Below are positions 25,715 through 33,646 of a DNA stretch of 64,000 nt, piece by piece. A program made the position numbers and the translations under genes. The notes beneath the pieces are model-generated. The model was not told the origin of the DNA. It saw only the letters and a list, made by a program, of their open reading frames with translations, and ran no database searches. Numbering within the stretch: the first letter of the stretch is position 1; every line of letters begins with the position of its first letter. Source of the DNA: JAJFVC01 sp039698075 (lineage in GTDB: Bacteria > Planctomycetota > Planctomycetia > Pirellulales > Thermoguttaceae); NCBI GenBank assembly GCA_039698075.1, contig JBDKTJ010000076.1:1-64000 (forward strand), in the 5' to 3' direction.

Positions 25715-26503
25715 ATGCCCAACGCTCTCGACAAAATCATCGCCGCGAAACATGAGTACCTCGAAAAGGCGAAGGTCGACGCGCCCGAGTCCTCGCTGCG
25801 CGAACAAGTGACCGAGGCCCCGCCGGTCCGCGATTTTCTGGCCGCACTCAGCGGCGCGCCGCCCATCCGGCTCATTGCCGAGGTGAAAAAATCCAGCCCC
25901 AGCCGAGGCGCGATCCGCCCGAACTGCGATCCGGCGTCCATCGCCCGCATCTATCAATGGCACGGCGCCGCCTGCGTCAGCGTCTTGACCGACGGCCCGT
26001 ATTTTCAGGGCAGCCTCGACGATCTGCGGCAAGTCCGCGCGGCGGTCCAACTGCCGGTGCTGCGAAAAGATTTCGTGATCGACCCCTATCAAGTGCTGGA
26101 AGCCCGCCAAGCCGGGGCCGACGCCGTGTTGCTGATCGCCGACTGCCTGGAAGGCGGCCAACTGGCGGATCTCTACGCGGCGGTCCACGAGTTGGGCATG
26201 ACGCCGCTGGTCGAACTGCACGACCCCGACCAACTGGACCGCGTGTTGGAGCTCGGCGCCAAGCTGATCGGCGTGAACAACCGCGACCTGCACACGCTCG
26301 AAGTCGATCTGAACCACTCGCTGCGCATGCGGCACATTATTCCCGCCGATCGCATCATGGTCGGCGAGAGCGGCATCCGAAACCGTCAGGACGTCGAACG
26401 GCTGGAAACCTCCGGCGTCCAAGCGATGCTGGTCGGCGGCACGCTGATGGCCCGCCGCGACATCGGCAACGCGGTGGACGGGCTGCTCGGAAAGACGTCG
26501 TAG
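25715..26503 (+). CDS. trpC: Indole-3-glycerol phosphate synthase TrpC
   Basis: 262 residues from ATG 25715. Contains LIAEVKKSSPSRGAIR (substrate-binding KSSPSRG), VSVLTDGPYFQGSLDDL, LPVLRKDFVIDPYQVLEARQAGADAVLLI (catalytic Lys region), LIGVNNRDLHTLEVDL and MVGESGIRNRQDVERL, all standard TrpC elements. It converts carboxyphenylamino-deoxyribulose phosphate to indole-3-glycerol phosphate in tryptophan synthesis. No other trp genes are near, common in planctomycetes. A hairpin follows the stop codon. Confidence 0.96.
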   Translation: MPNALDKIIAAKHEYLEKAKVDAPESSLREQVTEAPPVRDFLAALSGAPPIRLIAEVKKSSPSRGAIRPNCDPASIARIYQWHGAACVSVLTDGPYFQGSLDDLRQVRAAVQLPVLRKDFVIDPYQVLEARQAGADAVLLIADCLEGGQLADLYAAVHELGMTPLVELHDPDQLDRVLELGAKLIGVNNRDLHTLEVDLNHSLRMRHIIPADRIMVGESGIRNRQDVERLETSGVQAMLVGGTLMARRDIGNAVDGLLGKTS

Positions 26504-26513
26504 AAAAAAAGTC

Positions 26514-26534
26514 CCCTCTCCCGCCGGGAGAGGG
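26514..26534 (+). terminator. Hairpin CCCTCTCCC-GCC-GGGAGAGGG behind trpC
   Basis: A perfect 9-bp stem with a 3-nt loop begins 10 bp after the trpC stop codon; TTAGGGTGAGGG follows rather than oligo-T. The sequence CCCTCTCCC...GGGAGAGGGTTAGGG is a well-known repeat found across unrelated bacterial genomes, so it may be a repeat used as a terminator. Confidence 0.6.
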
Positions 26535-26653
26535 TTAGGGTGAGGGCGAGCAAACAAAAAACGTCCGCTCGCCCTACCGAGTCCGCGCTTTTCCAAACTT
26601 CTCCAACCGCTTGCGATTTCGCCGGAAGCCGTCGCCTCGCCCGCGATGTCGTC

Positions 26654-27757
26654 CTACGACACCATCCTCGCCAGCTTTCGCCCGGTGCTGCTCAGCGGAA
26701 AATCCTTCAATTCCGCCGGTCGCACCCAACGCGTCTCCATCGCCGCGCGGTTTGCACACGCCGTGCACTCGGCCTCAAAACACTCCAGCGTGATCTGAAA
26801 CCGCGTCACGCCGTGCGAAAGCGTTGCTAGCCGCCGGCCGGGTCGGATCGTCGCGCCGGTCAACTCCAAAACGTTTTTCGCCATTTCGCGGTCGATCGCC
26901 GAGTCCGCCGAAATCGGAAACCGTGGAAAATCCCAAAGGCCCGCCCAACGCCGTCCCTCGGGCCAACGCAATAACAACAGCCGGCCGCGACGCCGCACCA
27001 CGACCGCCGCCTCGCGGACCGACTCGCGCCGCGGTTTGATTTTCGGCGAGGGAATTGTCTCTTGTTTTCCCAATTGATTCGCGCGACACTTCGTTGCGAT
27101 GGGACAGACGTCGCATCGCGGCGATCGGACCGTGCAGACCAGGCTGCCCAAGTCCATCAACGCCTGATTGAACCGCCCGACGTCGCGCCGCGGCAACAAC
27201 ACGTCGGCCGCCGCCCAAAGCAATCGCTGCCCCTCGCTCGACTGCGGCGCACCCTCGTAGCCCAACAGCCGGCTGAACAGCCGCACCGTGTTCGCTTCCA
27301 AAATCGGCTCGCGTCGATCGAATGCGATCGAAAGAATCGCCCCGGCCGTGTAGCGTCCGATGCCCGGCAATCGTCGAATGGTTTTGGAGTCGCTTGGAAA
27401 TTGGCCGCCGTATTGATCGACCAGCATTTTGGCGGCCTCGTGCAACTGTCGCGCGCGGCGATAATAGCCGAGTCCCTCCCAAAGCCGAAGCACCTCGTGC
27501 TGGTCAGCCGCGGCCAACGCCTCGACGGTCGGCAGTTTTTTGAGAAAGCGATCGAAATAGCCGCGGACCGTCTCGACTTGCGTCTGCTGAAGCATCACCT
27601 CGCTCAGCCACACGGCATACGGATCGCATCGCCGCCGCCACGGCAGATCCCGAGCGTTGGCCGCGTACCACGTCAGCAGTTTTTGCCGCAGCCAGCGTCG
27701 CACGGACGGCTCCGGCAACCGCGCGGCCTGCTCGTCGTTGGCCTTGGTGCGGCTCAT
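26654..27757 (-). CDS. mutY: A/G-specific adenine DNA glycosylase MutY
   Basis: 367 residues from ATG 27757, overlapping the stop of the glycosyltransferase gene by 4 bp (ATGA). HhH-GPD core: WLSEVMLQQTQV (catalytic Glu), LPGIGRYTAGAILSIAF, [4Fe-4S] ligands as exact CX6CX2CX5C (CTVRSPRCDVCPIATKC). A C-terminal NUDIX-like 8-oxoG recognition domain starts near EAAVVVRRRGRLLLLRW. Oddity: the catalytic Asp region, usually VLDGNV-RVL, reads ILEANTVRLF, so Asp is replaced by Glu. MutY removes adenine opposite 8-oxoguanine. Confidence 0.93.
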   Translation of the reverse strand: MSRTKANDEQAARLPEPSVRRWLRQKLLTWYAANARDLPWRRRCDPYAVWLSEVMLQQTQVETVRGYFDRFLKKLPTVEALAAADQHEVLRLWEGLGYYRRARQLHEAAKMLVDQYGGQFPSDSKTIRRLPGIGRYTAGAILSIAFDRREPILEANTVRLFSRLLGYEGAPQSSEGQRLLWAAADVLLPRRDVGRFNQALMDLGSLVCTVRSPRCDVCPIATKCRANQLGKQETIPSPKIKPRRESVREAAVVVRRRGRLLLLRWPEGRRWAGLWDFPRFPISADSAIDREMAKNVLELTGATIRPGRRLATLSHGVTRFQITLECFEAECTACANRAAMETRWVRPAELKDFPLSSTGRKLARMVS

Positions 27758-28764
27758 CGCGTCAAAATCCGATCGCACGCCTCGCAGACGTCCGCCGTCG
27801 TGATGGCCGCCATCAGTTCCGGCGACGCGGTGCGGCGTCCGCGCGTAGACCCCTTAAAAAAGGCCTTTTGAAGGGCAATGTGCTGCGGACCGTAAGGCCC
27901 GTGAATATCCTTGGGCCATGGTCCGTACAGCCCGACGCACGGCGTGCCGACCGCCGCGGCCAAATGCAGCGGGCCGGTGTCCGACCCGAGGAACAACCGC
28001 GCCCGACGCGCCAACGCAGCCAACTCGGACAGCGTGGTTTTTGGGGCCAGCCGCGCGTGGCCTTGCGACCCGGCGACCACGCGCTCGGCCATCGCACGTT
28101 CGCCCTCGCCCGCCCAAAGCACCAACGTCGGCAGTCCGCCGGCCGCGCCCAAGTGGGCCGCCACCGCGCCGTAACGGTCCATCGGCCAAAGTTTCGACGG
28201 CCAGCCCGCCCCCACATTAATCAGTGCAAACCCTCGTCCCACTTGAAACTTGTCCAAAATTCGTTCGGCGGTTTGAGCGTCTTCCGGCCGCTCGGGAACC
28301 GAAAACTGAACCGTCGGCGACTCGATGCCCAGCGGTCGCAGCAGTTGCAAGTTCCGCTCGACGATGTGCGGACCCGGCGTATCGACCGACTCGGTGTTCA
28401 ACCAAGGACTCAGCTCGCGGCCCCAAGGCGGACCGAACCCCAACCGCCTCGGCGCGCCGGAAAGTCGCGCCAAAATGGCCGCTTTCGTCAGCCCCTGCGC
28501 CTCCAACGCGATGTCGAACCGCCGCCCGCGCAATTGACGCCGCAGCCGCCAAAGCGTTTTGGGCGACTTCAGCCATCCGCGCGGCACGGTCAGCACCTCG
28601 TCCAGCGCCGGATGGTTTTGGAGCAATTCGGCCGAACGCTGCTCGACGATCCACGTCAAAAAGGCGTCCGGAAACCGCTCCCGCAGCGCGCAAGCGATCG
28701 GCATGCTTTGAATCACGTCGCCGATGGCGCTCAATCGAACAATCAAAATCCGAGGCGAGGACAT
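27754..28764 (-). CDS. Glycosyltransferase family 9 (heptosyltransferase-like)
   Basis: 336 residues beginning MSSPRILIVRLSAIGDVIQS, the typical ADP-heptose:LPS heptosyltransferase N-terminus. The C-terminal half has INVGAGWPSKLWPMDRYG and the donor-binding LGSDTGPLHLAAAVGTPCVGLYGPW. Family members transfer heptose or related sugars to the lipopolysaccharide inner core at the cytoplasmic face. Upstream partner of mutY in a two-gene operon (ATGA overlap). Acceptor and sugar cannot be told from sequence. Confidence 0.9.
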   Translation of the reverse strand: MSSPRILIVRLSAIGDVIQSMPIACALRERFPDAFLTWIVEQRSAELLQNHPALDEVLTVPRGWLKSPKTLWRLRRQLRGRRFDIALEAQGLTKAAILARLSGAPRRLGFGPPWGRELSPWLNTESVDTPGPHIVERNLQLLRPLGIESPTVQFSVPERPEDAQTAERILDKFQVGRGFALINVGAGWPSKLWPMDRYGAVAAHLGAAGGLPTLVLWAGEGERAMAERVVAGSQGHARLAPKTTLSELAALARRARLFLGSDTGPLHLAAAVGTPCVGLYGPWPKDIHGPYGPQHIALQKAFFKGSTRGRRTASPELMAAITTADVCEACDRILTR

Positions 28765-28858
28765 AGCGTGGCATTATAACCGCCGGAAACCGGTTTTCCC
28801 AATAGCCCCTTCCGAGCGGCCGCAAGAAGTAGACGCAACCTCCGGGCGTGGTATAATT

Positions 28859-28961
28859 TAAATAGGTTTGCACCATAGCAAAAGTGGTGACGGGCGAAGA
28901 CCGCCGACAATTGCGTGGTTTTCGGCGATGCAGCACTTTCGGTTTTCCACGGTTCCATTTA
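28859..28961 (+). repeat. 103-bp palindromic repeat, left copy
   Basis: Begins TAAATAGG and ends CCATTTA. It is itself an imperfect palindrome: AAAGTGGTG...CAGCACTTT and the inner CGCCGA...TCGGCG can pair as a long hairpin. It matches the reverse complement of 29675-29777 at 86 of 103 positions by hand alignment with no gaps. It lies in the 258-bp gap upstream of the vapB-like gene, where nothing else is recognisable. Confidence 0.8.
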
Positions 28962-29022
28962 AGCGTCGGCGTCTCTTGGAGCGTTTGGCTGAAAAAAGAA
29001 AAACTGTCTACACGGGAAGAGC

Positions 29023-29256
29023 ATGATGACCTATCGCGGCATTGTCAAAAATGGCGTCGTCGTGCTGGGCGACACGATCGAATTGCCTGAAGGCACAGAG
29101 GTTAGCGTCTCACCCATCCAACAGGGAGCGAGCTTTCCCGAGGACGGTGTCGCTCTGGTCGAGCAATTTCGTGATGTTATCGGGACGGTCCCCGAATTGC
29201 CTTCCGACATGGCCAACCATCACGACCGTTATTTGCACGGGGCCTTCCAACGATGA
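29023..29256 (+). CDS. Antitoxin-like protein, putative partner of PIN toxin (77 aa)
   Basis: 77 residues from ATG 29023 (a second ATG follows at 29026; GGAAGAG upstream). MMTYRGIVKNGVVVLGDTIELPEG followed by EVSVSPIQ has the swapped-hairpin look of AbrB/AF2212-like (DUF104) antitoxins. The C-terminal half (FPEDGVALVEQFRDVIGTVPELP...MANHHDRYLHG) is the usual toxin-wrapping peptide seen in front of PIN toxins. It overlaps the toxin start by 4 bp (ATGA), showing translational coupling. Confidence 0.8.
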   Translation: MMTYRGIVKNGVVVLGDTIELPEGTEVSVSPIQQGASFPEDGVALVEQFRDVIGTVPELPSDMANHHDRYLHGAFQR

Positions 29257-29654
29257 ATCGCGTATTCGCCGACTCGTATTTTTTCTTCGCGATTCTCAAT
29301 CCTCATGACGCCGCCCATGAAAAGGCGATCGCCGCAGCCCACCGACACCGAGGACCGTTAGTGACGACGGCCTGGGTGCTTACGGAAGTGGCCGACGGGC
29401 TCGCCAACACTCCGCATCGCAAGATCTTTCGCCGTTTGCTCGACGATCTCGAATCCAACAAGACGAGTTTGGTCGTGCCGGCGAACTCGGAGACATTTGA
29501 AAAGGGCGTGGAATTGTATCATGCGCGGCCCGACGAACCGTGGTCGCTGACCGATTGCATTTCGTTTGTCGTCATGCAGGAAGAAAACGTCACCGAAGCG
29601 TTGACCGGTGATCGCCATTTTGAGCAGGCCGGATTCACGGCCCTGTTGAAGTAG
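29253..29654 (+). CDS. PIN-domain ribonuclease toxin (VapC-like)
   Basis: 133 residues. The PIN acidic residues are present: D in VFADSYFFFAIL (near residue 6), E in VLTEVADGLAN (near 45), D in SLTDCISFVVM (near 99) and D in ALTGDRHFEQAGF (near 118). Four acidic residues of this spacing coordinate metal for RNA cleavage. Family members cut tRNA or rRNA to stall translation. Coupled to the antitoxin gene by ATGA overlap and enclosed with it between the 103-bp palindromes. Confidence 0.88.
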   Translation: MNRVFADSYFFFAILNPHDAAHEKAIAAAHRHRGPLVTTAWVLTEVADGLANTPHRKIFRRLLDDLESNKTSLVVPANSETFEKGVELYHARPDEPWSLTDCISFVVMQEENVTEALTGDRHFEQAGFTALLK

Positions 29655-29674
29655 AGATAGCGGGGATGCCGCTC

Positions 29675-29777
29675 TAAATAAAACCGCAGAAAACCGAAAG
29701 TGGTGCATCGCCGAAAACTACGCAATTGTCGGCGTTCTTCGCCCGCCGCCACTTTCTCAATAATGTGGACCTATTTA
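29675..29777 (-). repeat. 103-bp palindromic repeat, right copy (inverted)
   Basis: Reverse-complement partner of 28859-28961, exactly the same length, with the inner block CGCCGACAATTGCGT and GTTTTCGGCGATGCA conserved. Starts 21 bp after the toxin stop codon. Together the two copies frame the toxin-antitoxin pair symmetrically. Confidence 0.8.
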
Positions 29778-29834
29778 GTCGCCAAATTCCAGGCGGCCGT
29801 CGATGTTTCTTATTATTTTCCCGCATAAGTCGCC

Positions 29835-31799
29835 ATGTCAAAACCGCACGCCCCAACGCCAACCCATCCGCCGCTGCCGATGACGCCCGCCGAACTGGCC
29901 GACCGCGGCTGGGACGCCGTCGACGTGGTGTTTGTCACCGGCGACGCCTACGTCGACCACCCGAGTTTCGCCATGGCGCTCTTGGGGCGACTGTTGGAAT
30001 CCGAAGGGTTTCGCGTGGCCATCCTCAGCCAGCCCGACTGGCGATCCTGCGACGCCTGGCGGCAATTCGGACGCCCGCGGGTTTGCTTCGCCGTCAGCGC
30101 CGGCAATATGGACTCGATGCTGAACCACTACACGGCCAACTGCAAGGTGCGCAACGACGACGCCTACAGTCCCGGCGGCCAGATCGGACGTCGCCCCGAT
30201 CGCGCGACGCTGGCCTATTGCCAACGGGCCCGCGAGGCCTTCCACGGCGTCCCGATCATCGCCGGCGGCGTCGAGGCCAGCCTGCGACGTCTGGCCCACT
30301 ACGACTACTGGAGCGACAAAGTCCGCCGCCCGATCCTGTTGGACGCCAAGGCCGATCTGCTCGTGTTCGGCATGGGCGAGCATCCGTTGGTCGAAATCGT
30401 CAAACGTCTGGCCGCCGGCGAACCCGTCCGTCAACTCCGCAACCTTCGCGGCACAGCCTATCGGGTCGGAGCGAAAGAAAAGGGATTAGGAATTAGCGAT
30501 GGGGGATTAGCGGAAGCGTCGTCTGAATCCAATCCCCAATCCCTACCCTTGTTGCTTCCCAGCTATGAAGAGGTTTCGACCGACCACGCCGCGTTCGCCG
30601 CGATGACTCGCACGATCCTCGAACAAACGGACCCGTCGAGCGGACGCCCCTTGTTGCAACGCTGCGGGCCCGAGGCCGTGGTGGTCAATCCGCCGGCCGA
30701 GCCGCTTTCGCAGGCCGAGATGGACCGCGTCTATGGATTGCCGTTCACGCGTCGCCCACACCCAAGCTACGGCCGTCAAAAAATCCCGGCGTTCGAGGTG
30801 GTCCAAGACTCGATTCAGATCGTCCGCGGCTGTTTTGGCGGCTGCGCGTTCTGCTCGATCGCCGTGCACGAGGGCCGCATCATCCAAAGCCGCAGCGAGG
30901 CGTCCGTGCTGGCCGAAATCCGCCGCGTCGCCCAGTCGCCCGGCTTTTCGGGCACGATCAGCGACCTGGGCGGACCGACCGCCAATATGTACGCGATGAA
31001 CTGCACGCAGCCCGACCAGCGAACGAAATGCCGCCGAACGAGCTGCCTCTGTCCGAAAATCTGCCACCGATTGAACACCGATCACGCGCCGCTCATTCAC
31101 CTGCTCGAAGCGGCCCGGCGCGTGCCCGGCGTCCGGCGCGTTCTGGTGGCCTCGGGCATCCGCATGGATCTGGCCCTGTGCAGTCCCGCGTTCATCGCCC
31201 AGTTGGCCCACCATCACACCGGCGGCCTGTTGAAAGTCGCCCCGGAACACGTCGTCCCCGAAGTGCTGCGGCGAATGAACAAGCCGCCGGTCGAGACGTT
31301 CGAGGCCTTCGCCGAACAATTTCGCCGCGAGGCCGCGTCGGCCGGCAAAGAAGAATACCTGACGCCGTATCTGTTGGCCGGTCACCCCGGTTGCGATCTG
31401 CCGGCGATGATCGAGCTGGCGTTGTATCTGAAACGCCACGGGCTGAAACCCGACAAGGTGCAAGACTTCATCCCCGGCCCGATGGACGTCGCCACGTGCA
31501 TGTACTGGACGGGCCTCGACCCGATGACGGGCCAAACCGTGTACGTGCCGCGCGGCCAACGCATGCGCCGACTGCAACGGGCGCTGCTGCAATGGTTCAA
31601 GCCCGAAAACTACGCGTCCGCCTGCGAAGCCTTGCTCGAAGCCGGCCGCTCGGATCTGATCGGCGATCGTCCCGAATGCCTGATTCCGTCGCATCCGCCG
31701 AGACACGCCGCAACGACCAAACGTCCGAGGGCCGGGAGCCAAAAAAAATCCGGCGTCGGCTACCGCCCGCATCGAACATCGACGCGGCGAAAAAAGTGA
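29835..31799 (+). CDS. ygiQ: YgiQ-family radical SAM protein
   Basis: 654 residues from ATG 29835 (an in-frame ATG at 29880 is the alternative). N-terminal B12-binding-like region DVVFVTGDAYVDHPSFAMAL, then GGVEASLRRLAHYDYW, radical SAM cluster CFGGCAFC at about residue 334, EGRIIQSRSEASVLAEI, ISDLGGPTANMYAMNC and APEHVVPEVLRRMNKP. These match YgiQ/UPF0313 proteins closely; substrate is unknown. The linker at about residues 215-238 is encoded by a repeat-like tract (30482-30545, GGGATTAG...AATCCCTA) sitting in a variable region of the family. The C-terminal tail is basic. Confidence 0.92.
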   Translation: MSKPHAPTPTHPPLPMTPAELADRGWDAVDVVFVTGDAYVDHPSFAMALLGRLLESEGFRVAILSQPDWRSCDAWRQFGRPRVCFAVSAGNMDSMLNHYTANCKVRNDDAYSPGGQIGRRPDRATLAYCQRAREAFHGVPIIAGGVEASLRRLAHYDYWSDKVRRPILLDAKADLLVFGMGEHPLVEIVKRLAAGEPVRQLRNLRGTAYRVGAKEKGLGISDGGLAEASSESNPQSLPLLLPSYEEVSTDHAAFAAMTRTILEQTDPSSGRPLLQRCGPEAVVVNPPAEPLSQAEMDRVYGLPFTRRPHPSYGRQKIPAFEVVQDSIQIVRGCFGGCAFCSIAVHEGRIIQSRSEASVLAEIRRVAQSPGFSGTISDLGGPTANMYAMNCTQPDQRTKCRRTSCLCPKICHRLNTDHAPLIHLLEAARRVPGVRRVLVASGIRMDLALCSPAFIAQLAHHHTGGLLKVAPEHVVPEVLRRMNKPPVETFEAFAEQFRREAASAGKEEYLTPYLLAGHPGCDLPAMIELALYLKRHGLKPDKVQDFIPGPMDVATCMYWTGLDPMTGQTVYVPRGQRMRRLQRALLQWFKPENYASACEALLEAGRSDLIGDRPECLIPSHPPRHAATTKRPRAGSQKKSGVGYRPHRTSTRRKK

Positions 31800-31851
31800 A
31801 CGGCGTCTGAAAACCGAGAGGCGAACAAGAACCAAAAGCCACGCCGCCCGA

Positions 31852-33474
31852 TCATTTCTTCTCAGCAGGTTTTGCCGTTTTTTGGTCGCCGGTCTTTTCT
31901 TCGGAAAGCAGCTCGCGCCAAGGTTTTTGGGCCTGGTAACTCTTCAACTCCTTATGGAGCGAATCGTCGTGGTCCTTGTCGCCGATCTCGACGGCCTTGG
32001 TCGACCACTTGACGGCGTTTTGAAAATCGCCGGTCTCGGCATAGGCCGCGGCCAACGTGCTGAGGATGTAGGCCAGCTTGTAGTCGCTCGTCTTGCACGC
32101 CTTGGCGGCCAATTCCAACGCGCGCCGACCGTCTCGCAATTTCGCGTCCGGGGAGGTGGCCAACACCCACGCCAAATTGTTCAGCAGCCCATAATCGTCG
32201 GGCTGGAACTTCAAAGCCTTTTCGTAGTCGGCCAGAGCTTCCGATTGCCGACCCATGTTCAACAGCATGTCGCCGCGTCCGCGCAACGCCTGCCATTGGT
32301 TAGGCTCGTCGGCCAGCAATTCCGTGTAGGTCTCGATCGCCTTGGCGGTTTTCTTCCCCGCGCCGTACAACATCGCCAGTTGCAGCCGAACGACCGAATC
32401 CTTCGGCTCCCTTTCCAAAATCTTCCGAACGTCCGCAATGGCGTCGTCGTACCGTTTGGCGGCGATGAACAACACCGCGCGCATCCGAAGTCCCTCGGAC
32501 AGTCGCGGACGCAGCTTCAACACTCGGTTCACGTCGGCCAGCGCCTTGTCCGTCTCGCCCTTTTCCTGATAGACGCTCGCCCGCATCAGCAAAACCCCAA
32601 TATTGTCGGGGTCCATCGCCAACGCCTGGCTGAGTTCCTCCAAAGCCGCCGCCAAATTGGTCTGCAACAGACGAACCCGAGCCCGCTGCACCAGCGGCAT
32701 CAGCGAATCCGGACTCACCTGCCGGGCCTTGTTCAACACGTCCAGCGCTTCCGTGTATCGCTTCAGCCGCGACAACACCACGGCCTTCGCCCCGTACGCC
32801 GACAGATCGGCCGGCTCCAGTTCGATCGCCTTGTCCAGATCGACCAGCGCCTGATCGGCTTTTTTCATCTCGTTGAAAAGCACGGCTCGCGCGCGCAGCA
32901 TATCGGCGCTGTCCGGGGCCAACCGCACGGCCTCGTTCAAATCGGCGAGCTTCTTCTCCGGCGAATCTTGCAGACCCGACCGCAACAGATAGGCCTTCGC
33001 TTCCGAAGCCGGCTCGTCGAATCTCGCTTGAATCGCGCGGTCGAGCGACCGCCGCGCCTGACGAACGTCGCCGCCCGGCAGCAAACACAACTGCGCGATC
33101 AGCAGATGCGCCTCCGCCTGCTTCGGATCCAACTTCACGGTCCGCTCCAGATCGGCCACCGCGAATTGACGATTCCGGCGAAAGTCGGACGGCGAGCCGG
33201 CGCCGGCCAACAGATGCTTGGCGACCTCCTGAGCCCGCTGCAAAAGCGTCGACGCCAGCAGCTTTTGGGCGAATTCCGTGTTGCCCGGGCTCAAACCCTT
33301 CTGAATCGCGCTGTCGGCCAGCCGGATCACCTCGCTCAAATCGCTGATCGTGTCGGCGTTCAGCTTGGCTTCCAACGCCTTGTCGAGGTCTCCTTGCCCC
33401 AGGTCCGCCGCTTGCACCACGGCGACCACCGACATCAGCGCGACCATCGACAGCATGGACGAAATTCGAATCAT
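31852..33474 (-). CDS. Exported tetratricopeptide-repeat protein
   Basis: 540 residues from ATG 33474; in-frame TTG 33483 and GTG 33477 lie just upstream, but the signal peptide (MIRISSMLSMVALMSVVAVVQA) fits ATG. The mature protein is almost wholly TPR units: KQAEAHLLIAQLCLLPGGDV, ADMLRARAVLFNEMKKADQA, LSAYGAKAVVLSRLKRYTEA, NIGVLLMRASVYQEKGETDK, WQALRGRGDMLLNMGRQSEA, YGLLNNLAWVLATSPDAKLR, ending with a charged tail (GDQKTAKPAEKK). Ten or more repeats; a protein-binding scaffold in the periplasm or paryphoplasm is likely. Two near-identical TATAAT boxes lie upstream. Confidence 0.87.
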   Translation of the reverse strand: MIRISSMLSMVALMSVVAVVQAADLGQGDLDKALEAKLNADTISDLSEVIRLADSAIQKGLSPGNTEFAQKLLASTLLQRAQEVAKHLLAGAGSPSDFRRNRQFAVADLERTVKLDPKQAEAHLLIAQLCLLPGGDVRQARRSLDRAIQARFDEPASEAKAYLLRSGLQDSPEKKLADLNEAVRLAPDSADMLRARAVLFNEMKKADQALVDLDKAIELEPADLSAYGAKAVVLSRLKRYTEALDVLNKARQVSPDSLMPLVQRARVRLLQTNLAAALEELSQALAMDPDNIGVLLMRASVYQEKGETDKALADVNRVLKLRPRLSEGLRMRAVLFIAAKRYDDAIADVRKILEREPKDSVVRLQLAMLYGAGKKTAKAIETYTELLADEPNQWQALRGRGDMLLNMGRQSEALADYEKALKFQPDDYGLLNNLAWVLATSPDAKLRDGRRALELAAKACKTSDYKLAYILSTLAAAYAETGDFQNAVKWSTKAVEIGDKDHDDSLHKELKSYQAQKPWRELLSEEKTGDQKTAKPAEKK

Positions 33475-33532
33475 CACGGACAAAATCCCTTCCTTGGTGC
33501 GACCGCCTCTTGGCCGGCGTGAATCTTCGCGG

Positions 33533-33594
33533 CGCGATTGGCCGCTATTATAAAACGCAACTCCTCGCGACGCGATTCGCCGCTATTATAAAAA
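33533..33594 (-). promoter_or_regulatory. Duplicated promoter-like unit upstream of the TPR gene
   Basis: Read on the minus strand, TTTTATAATAGCGGC(C/G)AATCGCG occurs twice, 38 bp apart (33533-33556 and 33571-33594), each with a perfect TATAAT. No convincing -35 boxes are seen. Tandem promoters or a duplicated regulator site are possible. Confidence 0.5.
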
Positions 33595-33646
33595 TTCCCC
33601 GATTTCGGCGAAAGCGGAGAACGTCTCGGTCGCGCAAACGCTCGCC

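Larger units (their letters stand above)
28859..29777. mobile_element. Candidate non-autonomous element: vapBC-like pair between inverted 103-bp palindromes
   Basis: A 919-bp unit with 103-bp ends in inverted orientation (about 83% identical by eye) and only a toxin-antitoxin pair inside. No transposase is encoded. The outermost bases TAAATAGG are the same at both ends, as expected for terminal inverted repeats. I see no clear target-site duplication, so two independent hairpin repeats on either side of a resident operon remain possible. Confidence 0.5.

Noticed and set aside
26514..26549. Attenuator controlling mutY
   Set aside because: The hairpin is behind trpC and mutY is on the opposite strand and convergent; a terminator-repeat explains it.
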